Source: Dermatophilus congolensis (GTDB lineage Bacteria; Actinomycetota; Actinomycetes; Actinomycetales; Dermatophilaceae). From it: 64,000 nucleotides of DNA. Shown here piece after piece: positions 9,438 to 18,288 of the stretch. The stretch is taken from positions 7,663 through 71,662 of the forward strand of contig JAUNUP010000011.1 of assembly GCA_030538115.1 (NCBI GenBank), read 5' to 3'. The notes beneath the pieces were generated by a model. The model searched no databases and was not told the DNA's origin. It saw nothing but the letters and a program-made list of their open reading frames with translations. The translations under genes were made by a program, and so were the position numbers. Positions within the stretch are counted from its first letter, which is position 1, and the number at the start of each line of letters is the position of its first letter.

Positions 9438-9662
9438 TCAGTCGTCGTCATCGTCCTTGTCGTTGTCATCGTCGGAGTCGCCGCCGCGGTTGTCGTCGTC
9501 GGAGTCGCCACGGTTGTTGCCGTTCTGCTGCTGGCTGTTGCCGTTGTCGTTCTCGTCGTCGGCGCCACCGAGGTTGCAGCCAGTCAGCGTGACGCCGCCG
9601 ATGAGCAGCACGGGGACGAGTGCGGCGACGCGGCGGAACCAGGGCTTAGTACGGGTGGTCAT
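9438..9662 (-). CDS. small Asp/Asn-rich lipoprotein
   Basis: A 74-residue protein with an Arg/Lys N terminus, a hydrophobic stretch (residues 12-25) and a lipobox LTGC with the acyl-accepting cysteine at residue 29. The mature part is almost only Asp, Asn, Gly, Gln, Ser and Glu, ending in a run of aspartates. It should be anchored on the outer face of the membrane as a highly acidic disordered tail, possibly binding cations or acting as a spacer. The coding DNA of the tail is a repetitive GAC/AAC tract, so length may vary between strains. GAAGGG lies upstream of the ATG. No family is recognised. Confidence 0.65.
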   Translation of the reverse strand: MTTRTKPWFRRVAALVPVLLIGGVTLTGCNLGGADDENDNGNSQQQNGNNRGDSDDDNRGGDSDDDNDKDDDDD

Positions 9663-9937
9663 GGGAGGGCCCTTCTCGAAACGTGATCGTTCCAGTCAAC
9701 CCCACCGAGTTCAGCGAAACCACGGGAACGGGGCATTCGCGACGTCACGGTGGGCCGGTGGTCGGACGGAGGGGAGTGGCCGCCACGAGCGACATGCGAG
9801 GGGCGGCGGGCACTTGAGTGGAGGCGAAAACTGGGCCAGATTTCTTGGATGAATCGCCGCATCGCATCTAGTAGACATATATAATTAGAACAGTTCGAGA
9901 CCTCGTTCTCTTGCAAGCGTGTTCACCTTGTTCGGGG
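9663..9937. other. intergenic region with AT-rich promoter-like segment
   Basis: About 275 bases between the lipoprotein and the DUF222 gene without a supported reading frame. At 9868-9892 there is a strikingly AT-rich patch for this genome, containing an exact TATAAT at 9880-9885. No good -35 element is seen at the usual distance. It may be the promoter of the DUF222/HNH gene. Confidence 0.35.
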
Positions 9938-10117
9938 ATGGGGGCGGTGGAGTCGTCGGTGCATTGGGGGTGCGTCGTGGGGGTTCTGCAGTCGCTCGCG
10001 CCGCCTCCGGACTGGGGGCCGGGAGTGTCGGCCGAGGTACTCGCCTCCGGTCTGGCCGGGTGCGGTGCCGATGAAGCTCTCGCCGTTGTCGAAGCGATGG
10101 AGCAGCTCAAGCGATAG
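9938..10117 (+). pseudogene. N-terminal remnant of DUF222/HNH protein, ended by in-frame TAG
   Basis: This reading frame encodes about 60 residues that look like the usual N-terminal helix of DUF222 (13E12-type) proteins and ends VEAMEQLKR-stop at 10115-10117. The same frame continues without any other stop into the long DUF222/HNH gene downstream. A single change from CAG (Gln) to TAG would explain the break. Start codon uncertain: ATG 9938, TTG 9911 or GTGs further in. Confidence 0.55.
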
Positions 10118-10126
10118 GCAGACGGT

Positions 10127-11797
10127 GTGGCGGTGGCGGCGACGCGTGTGTTGGCGCTGCGGATCACCGACGAGTACGTCGACTCCGTCGCTCGTGAGCG
10201 CGGCGGAGAGCTGAGCCCGCGTGCTGAGCTCGATGCCGCTCACGAAGCGCAATCGGCGGTGGCTGACGAGATCGTGATCGCGACCGGAGTGGGCAAAGCC
10301 CTGGCGCGTGACCTGGTCGGTGTGGCGTGCGCGGCTCCGGAGCGAACGTCCGTGGCCATGACCAAGATGCTGGCGGGGGAGGCCTCGTTCTACAGGGCGG
10401 CCACGTTGTGGCGAGAGTGCGTCGACCTGCCCGCGCACGTGGCGAACGAGGTTGCCGACCGCGCGCTGGCGCCGACGCGTGACGGGGTTCCATTGTCGCA
10501 GAGACTGTTCCGCCAGCGGTTGTCGCGGCAGTTGGCGCGGCACGAGCTGCCGCGGGCGCGTCGAGCGAAGGCGCTGTCGGAGCGTGACGTGGTGGCCTGG
10601 CAGTGCGGTGACGGTACGGGCGAGATGTCGATCGTGGGTGCCTGCGAACGCACGGTCGCGGCCCAGACCCGTATCTCGGAGATCGCGCGCGGCATCCGCG
10701 CCCACGGTGACCAGCGCACTCTGGCGCAACTCCGCTCCGATGTGGCCCTTGATCTGCTGCTGTTCGGAACCCCGGTAGGTCCGGGTACGGGCGGCATCCA
10801 CGACTATGTGGCGGAACGGACCCGCGAGGCCGCGGCGATGGCTGAACCGAGCGTCGCCGAAGGCGACTTCGAGTTCGCCATCGCGCGCCGGGTGGTGGAG
10901 GCGATACCGGAGCCGCCGAAGCCCTGGTGGGATTCGTTCCCCGGAGTGTTACCGCCGGCGCGGGTCACGGTGACGGTGCCCTTGACATCGCTGCTGGGCA
11001 TCGGCGACGAGCCGGCCGAAATCGAGACCGTGACGGGTGCGGAGTTCGTACCGGCCTGGCTGGCGCGCGAGATCGCGTTCGCGGCGGGATCGACCTGGCG
11101 GCGTCTGGTGACAGATCCGCACACGGGGCAGGCGCTGGGTGTTCCGTCGAAGGCGTACGCGCCTCCGCCGAAGATGAAGGCCTGGGTGCAGGCCCGCGAC
11201 CACGTCTGTCGGGCCCCTGGATGCGTAACTCCGGCATCGCGGTGTGACCTGGACCATGGGGTGCCCTGGCCGAGGGGCGCGACCAGTGAGAACAACCTCT
11301 CGGGCAAAGACCGCAGGCATCACAACCACAAGACCCGAGGACTCTGGGCCTGTGACCAGCACGCAGACGGCTCCATCACCTGGACTCTGGCGACGGGGCG
11401 TACGTACACGACGCTCCCGCACTCGTACGAGACAACCGCAGGTGCGCAGGTGGCGAGCCTGCACGCACTCCTGGATGCCGGTGACCTCGACGCACTGGCC
11501 GCGCTGCATACTCTCCTCGACACCGACCACGTGGAGGTCGTAGCCGCCGAAGACCGCCGAAACGAGGCCGCATTGCAGGGGCCGAAGCCGCTCCTGGACG
11601 TGGTGGAAACGTCTGTTCGGGCGCCGGAGCCGCAGGTCAGCGTGAGTCAAGACCCACGCTTGCCGAGGGCCCGCGTGAAGCCGCCCGGACTATTCGAGTG
11701 CTTCTTCCCGATGGTGCGTCGGATAGAGGTGGATCTGCCAAACCACGCCAGGCGTCACCCGAAACCCGCCACCCCGCAGGACGAGCCTCCGTTCTGA
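10127..11797 (+). CDS. DUF222/HNH endonuclease domain protein, N-terminally truncated by an amber codon
   Basis: A 556-residue protein of the actinobacterial DUF222-HNH (13E12 repeat) family. DUF222 covers roughly residues 1-300 and a C-terminal HNH nuclease fold about 345-405: paired Cys in CRAPGC, DLDH, NNLS and RRHHNHK. The second zinc cysteine usually found before RRHH is Asp here (KDRRHH). The GTG at 10127 has a poor ribosome site and follows an in-frame TAG by only nine bases, so the natural protein probably began upstream (near 9938) and this copy is either broken or reads from a restart. Such genes are often multicopy and associated with mobile DNA; the function is not established. 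Confidence 0.7.
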   Translation: MAVAATRVLALRITDEYVDSVARERGGELSPRAELDAAHEAQSAVADEIVIATGVGKALARDLVGVACAAPERTSVAMTKMLAGEASFYRAATLWRECVDLPAHVANEVADRALAPTRDGVPLSQRLFRQRLSRQLARHELPRARRAKALSERDVVAWQCGDGTGEMSIVGACERTVAAQTRISEIARGIRAHGDQRTLAQLRSDVALDLLLFGTPVGPGTGGIHDYVAERTREAAAMAEPSVAEGDFEFAIARRVVEAIPEPPKPWWDSFPGVLPPARVTVTVPLTSLLGIGDEPAEIETVTGAEFVPAWLAREIAFAAGSTWRRLVTDPHTGQALGVPSKAYAPPPKMKAWVQARDHVCRAPGCVTPASRCDLDHGVPWPRGATSENNLSGKDRRHHNHKTRGLWACDQHADGSITWTLATGRTYTTLPHSYETTAGAQVASLHALLDAGDLDALAALHTLLDTDHVEVVAAEDRRNEAALQGPKPLLDVVETSVRAPEPQVSVSQDPRLPRARVKPPGLFECFFPMVRRIEVDLPNHARRHPKPATPQDEPPF

Positions 11798-11864
11798 AAT
11801 CTCAGGCCTCGCGCCCGTCCCGACGGGCGCTCGGGCGTCGGTCGAAGTACCGTCGAATTCGGCT

Positions 11865-13619
11865 GTGAGCACAGTGAATGCCGCGAGGATGCCCGAGTAC
11901 ACGTCAGCGAAGCGAGTCCCGATGCCTGAGCAACAGCACGTCAGCACTGAGACGCAGTCGATCCCGACCTCCCAGATCGCGCACGAAGGCCCGACAGGAG
12001 GCGACATCCTCGTCGCAGCGATGCGGGCGGCTGGGGTCGACGTGGCGTTCGGTGTCATCAGCATCCACAACCTGCCCCTCGTCGAGGCTGTGGCGCGCGA
12101 CCTGCGGTTCGTCACGGTGCGGCACGAGGCCGCGGCCATCAACGCCGCCGACGGGTACGCCCGCGCGACCCGAGGCGTCGGCGTCGCGATCACGTCGACC
12201 GGTTCCGGCGCGGGCAACGCTGCGGGCGCGATGCTCGAGGCGCTCACCGCGCAGAGCCGCGTGCTGCACGTCACCGGCAACATCGAGTCCCAGTTTCTTG
12301 GAGAGGACCGCGGCGTCTACCACGAGGTGCCCCGCCAATTTCAGCTACTCGGCTCCGTCTCCGACCACGCGCTTCGAGTCGAGAGCGAGCGCGAGGCAGC
12401 GGGAGTGATCGCTGAGGCGCTGAGCCTTCTCGAGACGGCCCCGCACGGGCCGGTCAGCGTCGACTGGCCCATCGACCTGCAGTACACCGCCGACCCCGGC
12501 GATCAGGAGAAGTCCACTGTCGAGACTCCTCAACCGAAGGCCCCTTCGGCGGAGAACGTGGCGGTCGCGGCTCAGGTGATGCGCGAGGCGCGGCGGCCGC
12601 TCATCTGGGTCGGTGGGGGAGCGCGGCGGGTCGGAGCCGCGATGACCGAGCTTGCCGAGGCGTGGGGAGCCGGGGTTCTCTCCGGAGCGAACGGCCGCGG
12701 CTCCGTGCCCGAAGACCACCCGCTGATCATCGGCAACTTCGCCGTGCACGAGGAGCTCGAAGCACTGCTGAAGGAGGCGGACTGCCTGCTCACAGTGGGA
12801 AGCCACCTGCGCGCGAACGAGACCAGCTCGTTCCAACTACCCCTGCCGAAGAACCACGTGCAGATCGACCTCGACCCTGATGCGATCGGCCGAAACTTCC
12901 CGATCGCTGTCGGCATCCAGGCCGATGCGCGCCTCGCGGTGCCCGCACTCCTGGAGGCGCTGGGGCAAGAGGCAATTGCCACCGAAGACGGCTGGGCGGT
13001 CCGCGTCGGTGCGGCCGCCGACGCCGCACGCGCGGCACACCGTGGCGATATCGGCGCGTACTCGCAGATCTGCGACGCGATGCGCTCCCGCCTCCCGCGA
13101 GACGGCGTGGTCGTGCGCGATGTCTGCATCCCGGGCAGTTCGTGGGGCAACCGCCTGCTGGCGGTCTACGACCCGACGTCGAACATCTACGCGGCCGGGG
13201 GCGGGATCGGGCAGGGCCTGGCCCAGGCGATAGGCGCCGCCATCGGACGCGATGGCACACCGGTGCTCGCGATGATCGGCGATGGCGGCCTCTCCGTGCA
13301 CTTGGGCGAGTTCGCCACGCTGGCAACCGAACAGGTGCCGGTGATCGTGACGCTCTTCAACGACGCAGGCTTCGGCGTGCTGAGAAACATGCAGACGGCC
13401 AAGGACGCACCCCATCGCGCGGTCGACCTGATGACCCCTGACTTCGCATTGCTGTGCGAAGCGTTCGGAATCCCGCACGCGAAGGTGCAGACGGCGGACG
13501 AATACGACTCCGCGCTGACGAACGCGATCGGCGCGGGCGGCCCAGCAGTGATCGAGGTAGACGTCCCGGCCCTGAAGCCCGAACCGAAGCCCTTGGTTCC
13601 CCCGGTGAACGTGCCCTGA
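11865..13619 (+). CDS. thiamine diphosphate-dependent enzyme, acetolactate synthase-like
   Basis: A three-domain ThDP enzyme of about 580 residues. The catalytic glutamate is in VRHEAAA (near residue 88), the central FAD-like domain lies at about 215-360, and the ThDP/Mg-binding GDGG...N motif is in MIGDGGLSVH followed about 24 residues later by FNDAGFG. It belongs to the acetolactate synthase/benzoylformate decarboxylase superfamily, but no small subunit or pathway gene is adjacent, so the substrate is open. Family similarity begins at TGGDILVAAM, about 45 residues in; ATG 11889 or 11922 could be the true start, as no clear ribosome site marks GTG 11865. Confidence 0.75.
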   Translation: MSTVNAARMPEYTSAKRVPMPEQQHVSTETQSIPTSQIAHEGPTGGDILVAAMRAAGVDVAFGVISIHNLPLVEAVARDLRFVTVRHEAAAINAADGYARATRGVGVAITSTGSGAGNAAGAMLEALTAQSRVLHVTGNIESQFLGEDRGVYHEVPRQFQLLGSVSDHALRVESEREAAGVIAEALSLLETAPHGPVSVDWPIDLQYTADPGDQEKSTVETPQPKAPSAENVAVAAQVMREARRPLIWVGGGARRVGAAMTELAEAWGAGVLSGANGRGSVPEDHPLIIGNFAVHEELEALLKEADCLLTVGSHLRANETSSFQLPLPKNHVQIDLDPDAIGRNFPIAVGIQADARLAVPALLEALGQEAIATEDGWAVRVGAAADAARAAHRGDIGAYSQICDAMRSRLPRDGVVVRDVCIPGSSWGNRLLAVYDPTSNIYAAGGGIGQGLAQAIGAAIGRDGTPVLAMIGDGGLSVHLGEFATLATEQVPVIVTLFNDAGFGVLRNMQTAKDAPHRAVDLMTPDFALLCEAFGIPHAKVQTADEYDSALTNAIGAGGPAVIEVDVPALKPEPKPLVPPVNVP

Positions 13620-13629
13620 GGAGCACGAA

Positions 13630-14091
13630 TCAGTCGTAGTGGTTGAACACGGCGTCGCCGACGGATTCCGTGCTGAAGTACTTGAGGGTCTCCGCTTCCC
13701 AGGAAGTGACGCACTCGAAATGGTGAGGGCGAAGCGGTTCGCCAAGCTGCTCTGGCGTGGCCACGCTGAGCCCGAACTGCGTGAAGCTCTCAGGATGAGG
13801 TACGTCGAGGAACGGCCCGAAGGCGCTGTGAGGTTCGGGTGGCACAGCAGCGGCGACGAGCCTGGCCTCGCTGTCGAACAGGATCCACATCGGGGTCTTG
13901 TCATATCCGGCCTCGACGTGGACCCAGTTGTAATTGCGCATCCAGCCGTCCTCTTCGCCGGTGAGAACGACCCGCCCCCGGCACTGACGAAGCATGTGAT
14001 GCACCCCGGTGAGCCAGACCTTTGTGAGCTCCTCGTCATCGAAGCGACCTTCCATGACCACCCCGGGCCGCAACGCAATCGGCTCGACCAT
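13630..14091 (-). CDS. conserved-looking hypothetical protein
   Basis: A 153-residue soluble protein without signal peptide or recognisable motif. It is rich in aromatic residues (HHMLRQCRGR, WVHVEAGY, FGLSVATPEQ). The frame stays open upstream through the tRNA-Pro gene, which is not biologically meaningful; ATG 14091 (MVEPIALRPG) is the first sensible start outside the tRNA, with AGGGCAG about nine bases before it. It converges with the ThDP enzyme (11-base gap). Function unknown. Confidence 0.55.
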   Translation of the reverse strand: MVEPIALRPGVVMEGRFDDEELTKVWLTGVHHMLRQCRGRVVLTGEEDGWMRNYNWVHVEAGYDKTPMWILFDSEARLVAAAVPPEPHSAFGPFLDVPHPESFTQFGLSVATPEQLGEPLRPHHFECVTSWEAETLKYFSTESVGDAVFNHYD

Positions 14092-14188
14092 GCCCCCATT
14101 CTGCCCTTGCCGACGGCCACGGCTCCCGCGCATGGAAAGAGGCCCTCCGCCTGTTCGGCGGTGGGCCTCAGAAATGCTCGAATGTTGG

Positions 14189-14262
<74 letters not shown>

Positions 14263-14376
14263 TGGCTGTTGAAACGCTGGGAAGCGAGCCTCCCAGCGAG
14301 GACTTACATTAGCCGACCCGAGGCCCGATCTCCCAATCGGCCCACCTTGCTGGCCCGCCTGAGGGCCCAGAGCGCG

Positions 14377-15330
14377 TCAGGCGCGGTAGCTGCGGGGGAC
14401 CAGGGTGATGAGGCTCGCCTCCGGGCGGGCCGCCACGCGCACCGGCACCCAGGGAGAGGTGCCCAGGCCCGCACAGACGTGCAGCCACGCCGCGTCCGCC
14501 GGGGCCTGGTCGGAGGGGGTGTCGCCGGCGCCCGGCCACCAGCGCGAGACACCCTTCACGCGGCCCGTGTCGAGGTCGCAGTTCGTCAGGATCGCCCCGT
14601 AGCCCGGTATTGCGAGTTGCCCGCCGTGGGTGTGGCCGGCGAAGATCATGTCTGCGCCGTCGAGGGCCATCGAGTCGAGCACCCGCTGGTACGGCGCGTG
14701 CGTCACCCCGAGGCGCAGGTCGGGCTCGGGCAGCCCAGGGGCCTCGCCGGGGATCTCGTCGAACGTGTCGTACTTCAGGTGCGGGTCATCCACGCCGACC
14801 AGCGCGACCTCTAGATCCTTCACCCGCACCCGGCCACGCGCGTTCGACAGGTCACGCCAGCCCAGCTCGCCCAAGCCCATCACCAGTTCATCGGTGGGCA
14901 GACGCGGTGAGACGATCTTCGGCTCCGCCTTGAGCAGGTACTTCACGGGGTTCTTCGGGTGCGGAGCGAAGTAGTCGTTCGAGCCCAGCACGAACGCCCC
15001 CGGCAGCTTGAGCAGCGGCCCGAGCGCGTCGAGCACCTTCGGGATCGCGTCGGCATGCGCGATGTGGTCGCCAGTGTCGATCACCAGATCCGGCTCCAAC
15101 TCCGCCAGCGCACGCACCCACCGCTGCTTGCGTCGCTGGTTCGGCATCATGTGGATGTCGGAGAAGTGCAGCACCTTCACGGGCGCGGCCCCGTCGGGCA
15201 GCACGGGCACCGAGTAGCGGCGCAGCGCAAAGTTGTTGCGCTCGATCAGAGAGCCGTATGCGAACGTGGCGGCACCCGCGGCTGCAACGGTGGCCGCCAC
15301 CGCGACCGGGCCTGGCGTCGAAGTCTTCAT
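14377..15330 (-). CDS. calcineurin-like metallophosphoesterase, membrane-anchored
   Basis: A 317-residue phosphoesterase with an N-terminal signal-anchor (residues 8-28). The dinuclear metal-site motifs are all present: SDIHMMP, DTGDHIA, GSND in place of the usual GNHD, THAP and GHTHGGQ. It belongs to the YaeI-like group of predicted phosphodiesterases acting outside or at the membrane. It lies 49 bases downstream of the penicillin-binding protein gene on the same strand, the same neighbourhood as Rv3683 beside ponA2 in M. tuberculosis. A role in cell-envelope metabolism is inferred from context only. Confidence 0.85.
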   Translation of the reverse strand: MKTSTPGPVAVAATVAAAGAATFAYGSLIERNNFALRRYSVPVLPDGAAPVKVLHFSDIHMMPNQRRKQRWVRALAELEPDLVIDTGDHIAHADAIPKVLDALGPLLKLPGAFVLGSNDYFAPHPKNPVKYLLKAEPKIVSPRLPTDELVMGLGELGWRDLSNARGRVRVKDLEVALVGVDDPHLKYDTFDEIPGEAPGLPEPDLRLGVTHAPYQRVLDSMALDGADMIFAGHTHGGQLAIPGYGAILTNCDLDTGRVKGVSRWWPGAGDTPSDQAPADAAWLHVCAGLGTSPWVPVRVAARPEASLITLVPRSYRA

Positions 15331-15379
15331 CGTCCCCCATCCTGACAGACCGCCCGATCACAGGCAGCGCGCACAAGTC

Positions 15380-17686
15380 TCAGTTGGCGGGGCCGCCCGA
15401 CAATGACACCCGCACCTCGGTCCCCTTCGGCACGGACGTGCCCGCAGCGGGATCGGTCTCGGCGACCCGACCGAAGTCGACGCTGTCGCTCGGCACCTTC
15501 TCTTGCTCGACCGTCACCGTGAAGCCGTCGTCCTCAAGCCGGCGCTTCGCCGAGTTCTCGCTGCGCCCAGTGACATCGGGCACCTTGACCGTCTCGGCGG
15601 AGGGCGCCTTCGTGAGCGCGAACCGCTCGTACGGCATGCCCGCCGAGGCGACGTTCATCACCTTCTGCCAGATGGGCCCGGCGATGGTCGATCCGTAGAC
15701 GCCCGGCATGGGCGACTGCCGGTTCGGGCGCCCCACCCAGGCCGCAGCGGAAAGCTGCGGCGTGTACCCCGCGAACCACGTGTGCACGCTGCCGTCGGCG
15801 GTGCCGGTCTTGCCCGCGGACTGCCGGCCACCCGCCAACGTCAGTGCCGCGCCTGTGCCGCCCTTGTTCATCACCGTCTCGAGGATCTTCGTGGCCTCGA
15901 ACGCGACCTTCGGATCCACGGCCTGGGTGCAGCCGCCCGACTTCATCGGGTAGTCCTTGCCGTCGAAATCGGTCACCTTCAACACCGGCACCGGCTCGCA
16001 GTACTTTCCACCCGCGGCCAGAGTCGCGTACGACGCCGCCAGCGTGAGCGGCGATGCGTTGTCGGCGCCGAGGATGACGGTGATCGCGTGGGTCTGACCG
16101 TACGGCTGCCCCCAGCCGGTGTGCAGCCCCATGCGCTTCATCAACTCCTGCTGACCACACAGGCCGATCCGCGCGGTCAGCTCGACGAACGCCGTGTTCA
16201 CCGACTTGGCCGTCATCTGCTGCAGCGAGATCGGGCCCGACGACTTCGACTCGGAGTTACGCACGCCGAAGGCAGCGCCCTGGAACCCGCACTGGTTGCC
16301 GCCCAACTGGCCCACCGAGTACTTCGTGCCCGCGGGGCGGGCGTAGATCATCGTGTTCGGGTTCATGCCGGCCTCGAGCGCGGCGACCACACCGTAGATC
16401 TTGACGGTGGAGCCGATCTGGAACCCGCCCGAAGCGCCGTACTTACCGTCGACGCTCCAGTTGACGGTCGTCTCGACTCCGGCCTCGCCCGACCCCTGGC
16501 CGTACTCGGTGTTCTGCGCCATCGCGAGCACCTTGCCGGTGCCTGGCTCGACCACCGCGACCGCGGCGCCGCGGTTCTTGCTCTGCGACACCGGTGCCGC
16601 GTCTTTGACGATCTTGCGGGCACTGGCGGCGAGCTTCGGCTGGTACGTGGTCTCGATCTTCAGGCCGCCGCGGTACAGCAGCTTCTGCCGGTCTTCGCGG
16701 GTCGCGCCGAGCGACTCCTGGTCGAGCAGCCAGTTCGACACGTAGTCACAGAAGTACGGGTCGACGGAGGAGGGGCACGACGCCTTCGGAAAAGTCGCCT
16801 TGAGGCCGAGTGGCGCCTTGAGCGCCTCGTTACGGCGCTTGGTGGAGATGTGCCCGGTCGCGTACATGCGCTGCAGTACCGCGTTGCGTCGCTCGAGCGT
16901 GGCCTCGGGGCGCTCGAACGGGTTGGTGTAGCTGGGTCGCTGCGCCATGCCCGCGATCATCGCTGCCTGCGGCAGGTTCAACTTCGACGCGGGGATGCCG
17001 AAGTACCGCTGCGACGCGGCCTCCACGCCGTACGCGCCGGCCCCGTAGTAGACGAGGTTGAGGTAACCCTCGAGAATCTGGTCTTTGTTCAGGTTCTCTT
17101 CGAGGGCGATGGCGTACTTCATCTCCTGCAACTTGCGGACGATGCCCGCCACGCCGCCCCGCTCCGTCGCCGCCTCGGCGCCCTCCTTGTTCTCCGACTT
17201 GAGGGCCGTGTAGACGAGGGTCTGTCGAATGTACTGCTGCGTGATCGTCGAGGCGCCCTGGGTGTCGCCGCGCACCGTCGCCACGAGAGCGCGAGCGATA
17301 CCGCGAGGGTCGATACCGGCGTGTTCGTAGAAGCGGTCGTCTTCGATGGCGATCTGCGCCTCGACCATGACCGGCGCGATCTCTTTGAGGGGAACGACCT
17401 TTCGGTTCTCCTCGTAGAGGGTCGCGAGCAGTGAACCGTCGGCGGCCAGGATCCGGGTCTGCTGCGACATCGGTGAAGCCGTGAACTCGGCCGGCATCGC
17501 ATCGAACGATTCGACCATCGACTTCACGCCCAGCCCAGCGGCGCCGACAACCGGCATGAAGATGCCTGCCCCGAGAAGTCCCATCACCGTCGAACCGGCT
17601 ACGACTCCTCCGAGCAGGCCGAATGCCTGCCCCAGCCCGTCGCGGCTCTCTGAGCCTGCCTCGGGGGCGCGGGGATCCTTCGTCAT
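15380..17686 (-). CDS. ponA2: bifunctional class A penicillin-binding protein with C-terminal PASTA domain
   Basis: Builds and cross-links peptidoglycan at the outer face of the membrane. A 768-residue protein: transmembrane anchor at residues 19-50, GT51 glycosyltransferase (catalytic Glu115 in EDDRFYEHAG, STITQQ at 146-151), transpeptidase with S426xxK429 (GSTVKIY), SVN at 495-497 and KTGT at 626-629, and one PASTA domain at 701-766. The layout matches mycobacterial PonA2. The open frame extends 38 codons upstream, but ATG 17686 (MTKDPRAPEAG) with GGAG just before it is preferred. It is divergent from whiB4 across a 602-base gap. Confidence 0.92.
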   Translation of the reverse strand: MTKDPRAPEAGSESRDGLGQAFGLLGGVVAGSTVMGLLGAGIFMPVVGAAGLGVKSMVESFDAMPAEFTASPMSQQTRILAADGSLLATLYEENRKVVPLKEIAPVMVEAQIAIEDDRFYEHAGIDPRGIARALVATVRGDTQGASTITQQYIRQTLVYTALKSENKEGAEAATERGGVAGIVRKLQEMKYAIALEENLNKDQILEGYLNLVYYGAGAYGVEAASQRYFGIPASKLNLPQAAMIAGMAQRPSYTNPFERPEATLERRNAVLQRMYATGHISTKRRNEALKAPLGLKATFPKASCPSSVDPYFCDYVSNWLLDQESLGATREDRQKLLYRGGLKIETTYQPKLAASARKIVKDAAPVSQSKNRGAAVAVVEPGTGKVLAMAQNTEYGQGSGEAGVETTVNWSVDGKYGASGGFQIGSTVKIYGVVAALEAGMNPNTMIYARPAGTKYSVGQLGGNQCGFQGAAFGVRNSESKSSGPISLQQMTAKSVNTAFVELTARIGLCGQQELMKRMGLHTGWGQPYGQTHAITVILGADNASPLTLAASYATLAAGGKYCEPVPVLKVTDFDGKDYPMKSGGCTQAVDPKVAFEATKILETVMNKGGTGAALTLAGGRQSAGKTGTADGSVHTWFAGYTPQLSAAAWVGRPNRQSPMPGVYGSTIAGPIWQKVMNVASAGMPYERFALTKAPSAETVKVPDVTGRSENSAKRRLEDDGFTVTVEQEKVPSDSVDFGRVAETDPAAGTSVPKGTEVRVSLSGGPAN

Positions 17687-18288
17687 GCACTCCACATTAC
17701 GGCGTGCCCGGGGTAGATCGATCGACCTCCCCCGCTGGTGACGGCAGGTGTTGCGGACATGTGACCATAGGCGACTGACCAGGACGAGCGCCCTGCTCAC
17801 GGCAGTTGCGCGGAGGAGGGGCCTCCAACCCGACGGGCGCTATGCGCGCCTTGCGCTGCATGTGACAAATGCACTATTAGGGACATCAATGCCCCAAGGG
17901 GTATTAGTCAGTGTATTCCTGAGAGAGGAAGGCGGTCTGCGTAGTTCTCCGGAGGGCTTGATTTCGCCCCCCGTCGAAAGGGAGAGTGTCGGCGAGACGT
18001 GACGCGGATCACTCCAAAGAATGGAGCCGTTCTTAAAAACAGCTCACCATTCGGATGGATGGCGTGTACTGAGCCACAAGCCCTCTCCGGCTATTGCCAG
18101 CCCGGTAGGGGGCGGTTCTAAGATCACAGCCAAGAACGATTTTCACGTCGCCGACATCGTCGTCGCGAACCAACGCCTCGCAACTCGTCGCACACCCATC
18201 GCTTCGCCCGGTGGGTCACGGAGTCCGGGCCCGGTGCCGCAGATGTCGGAGTGTTCTGAGTCGTCGGTATCGAGCGAAAGGTTCACAC
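17687..18288. other. long divergent promoter region between ponA2 and whiB4
   Basis: 602 bases with no supported protein gene. It contains a CRP-type palindrome GTGA-N6-TCAC at 17999-18012, and a possible promoter for whiB4 with TTGCCA (18094-18099) and TAAGAT (18119-18124) 19 bases apart, which would leave a leader of about 160 bases. An AT-richer patch lies at 17865-17925. Such long untranslated leaders are common for whiB genes. Confidence 0.5.
17999..18012. promoter_or_regulatory. candidate Crp/GlxR binding site upstream of whiB4 and ponA2
   Basis: The sequence GTGACGCGGATCAC has both perfect half-sites (GTGA and TCAC) six bases apart, the core of the CRP/GlxR consensus. The outer T and A of the full consensus are not matched. 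It is non-coding and lies between two divergent genes; a crp gene is present about 6 kb away. Confidence 0.45.

Noticed and set aside
9377..9662. The GAC/AAC-rich tract as a tandem repeat or CRISPR-like array
   Set aside because: It is coding sequence of the acidic lipoprotein tail; there are no equal-length repeats with unique spacers. No CRISPR array was seen anywhere in the window.
15503..17434. A 643-codon open frame on the plus strand opposite ponA2
   Set aside because: Shadow frame; composition dominated by Arg, His, Leu and Val, no ribosome site, and the PBP motifs on the other strand are unambiguous.
17865..17900. TGTGACAAATGCACTA as a second CRP site near whiB4
   Set aside because: Only the left half-site matches; the right half deviates at four of five positions.
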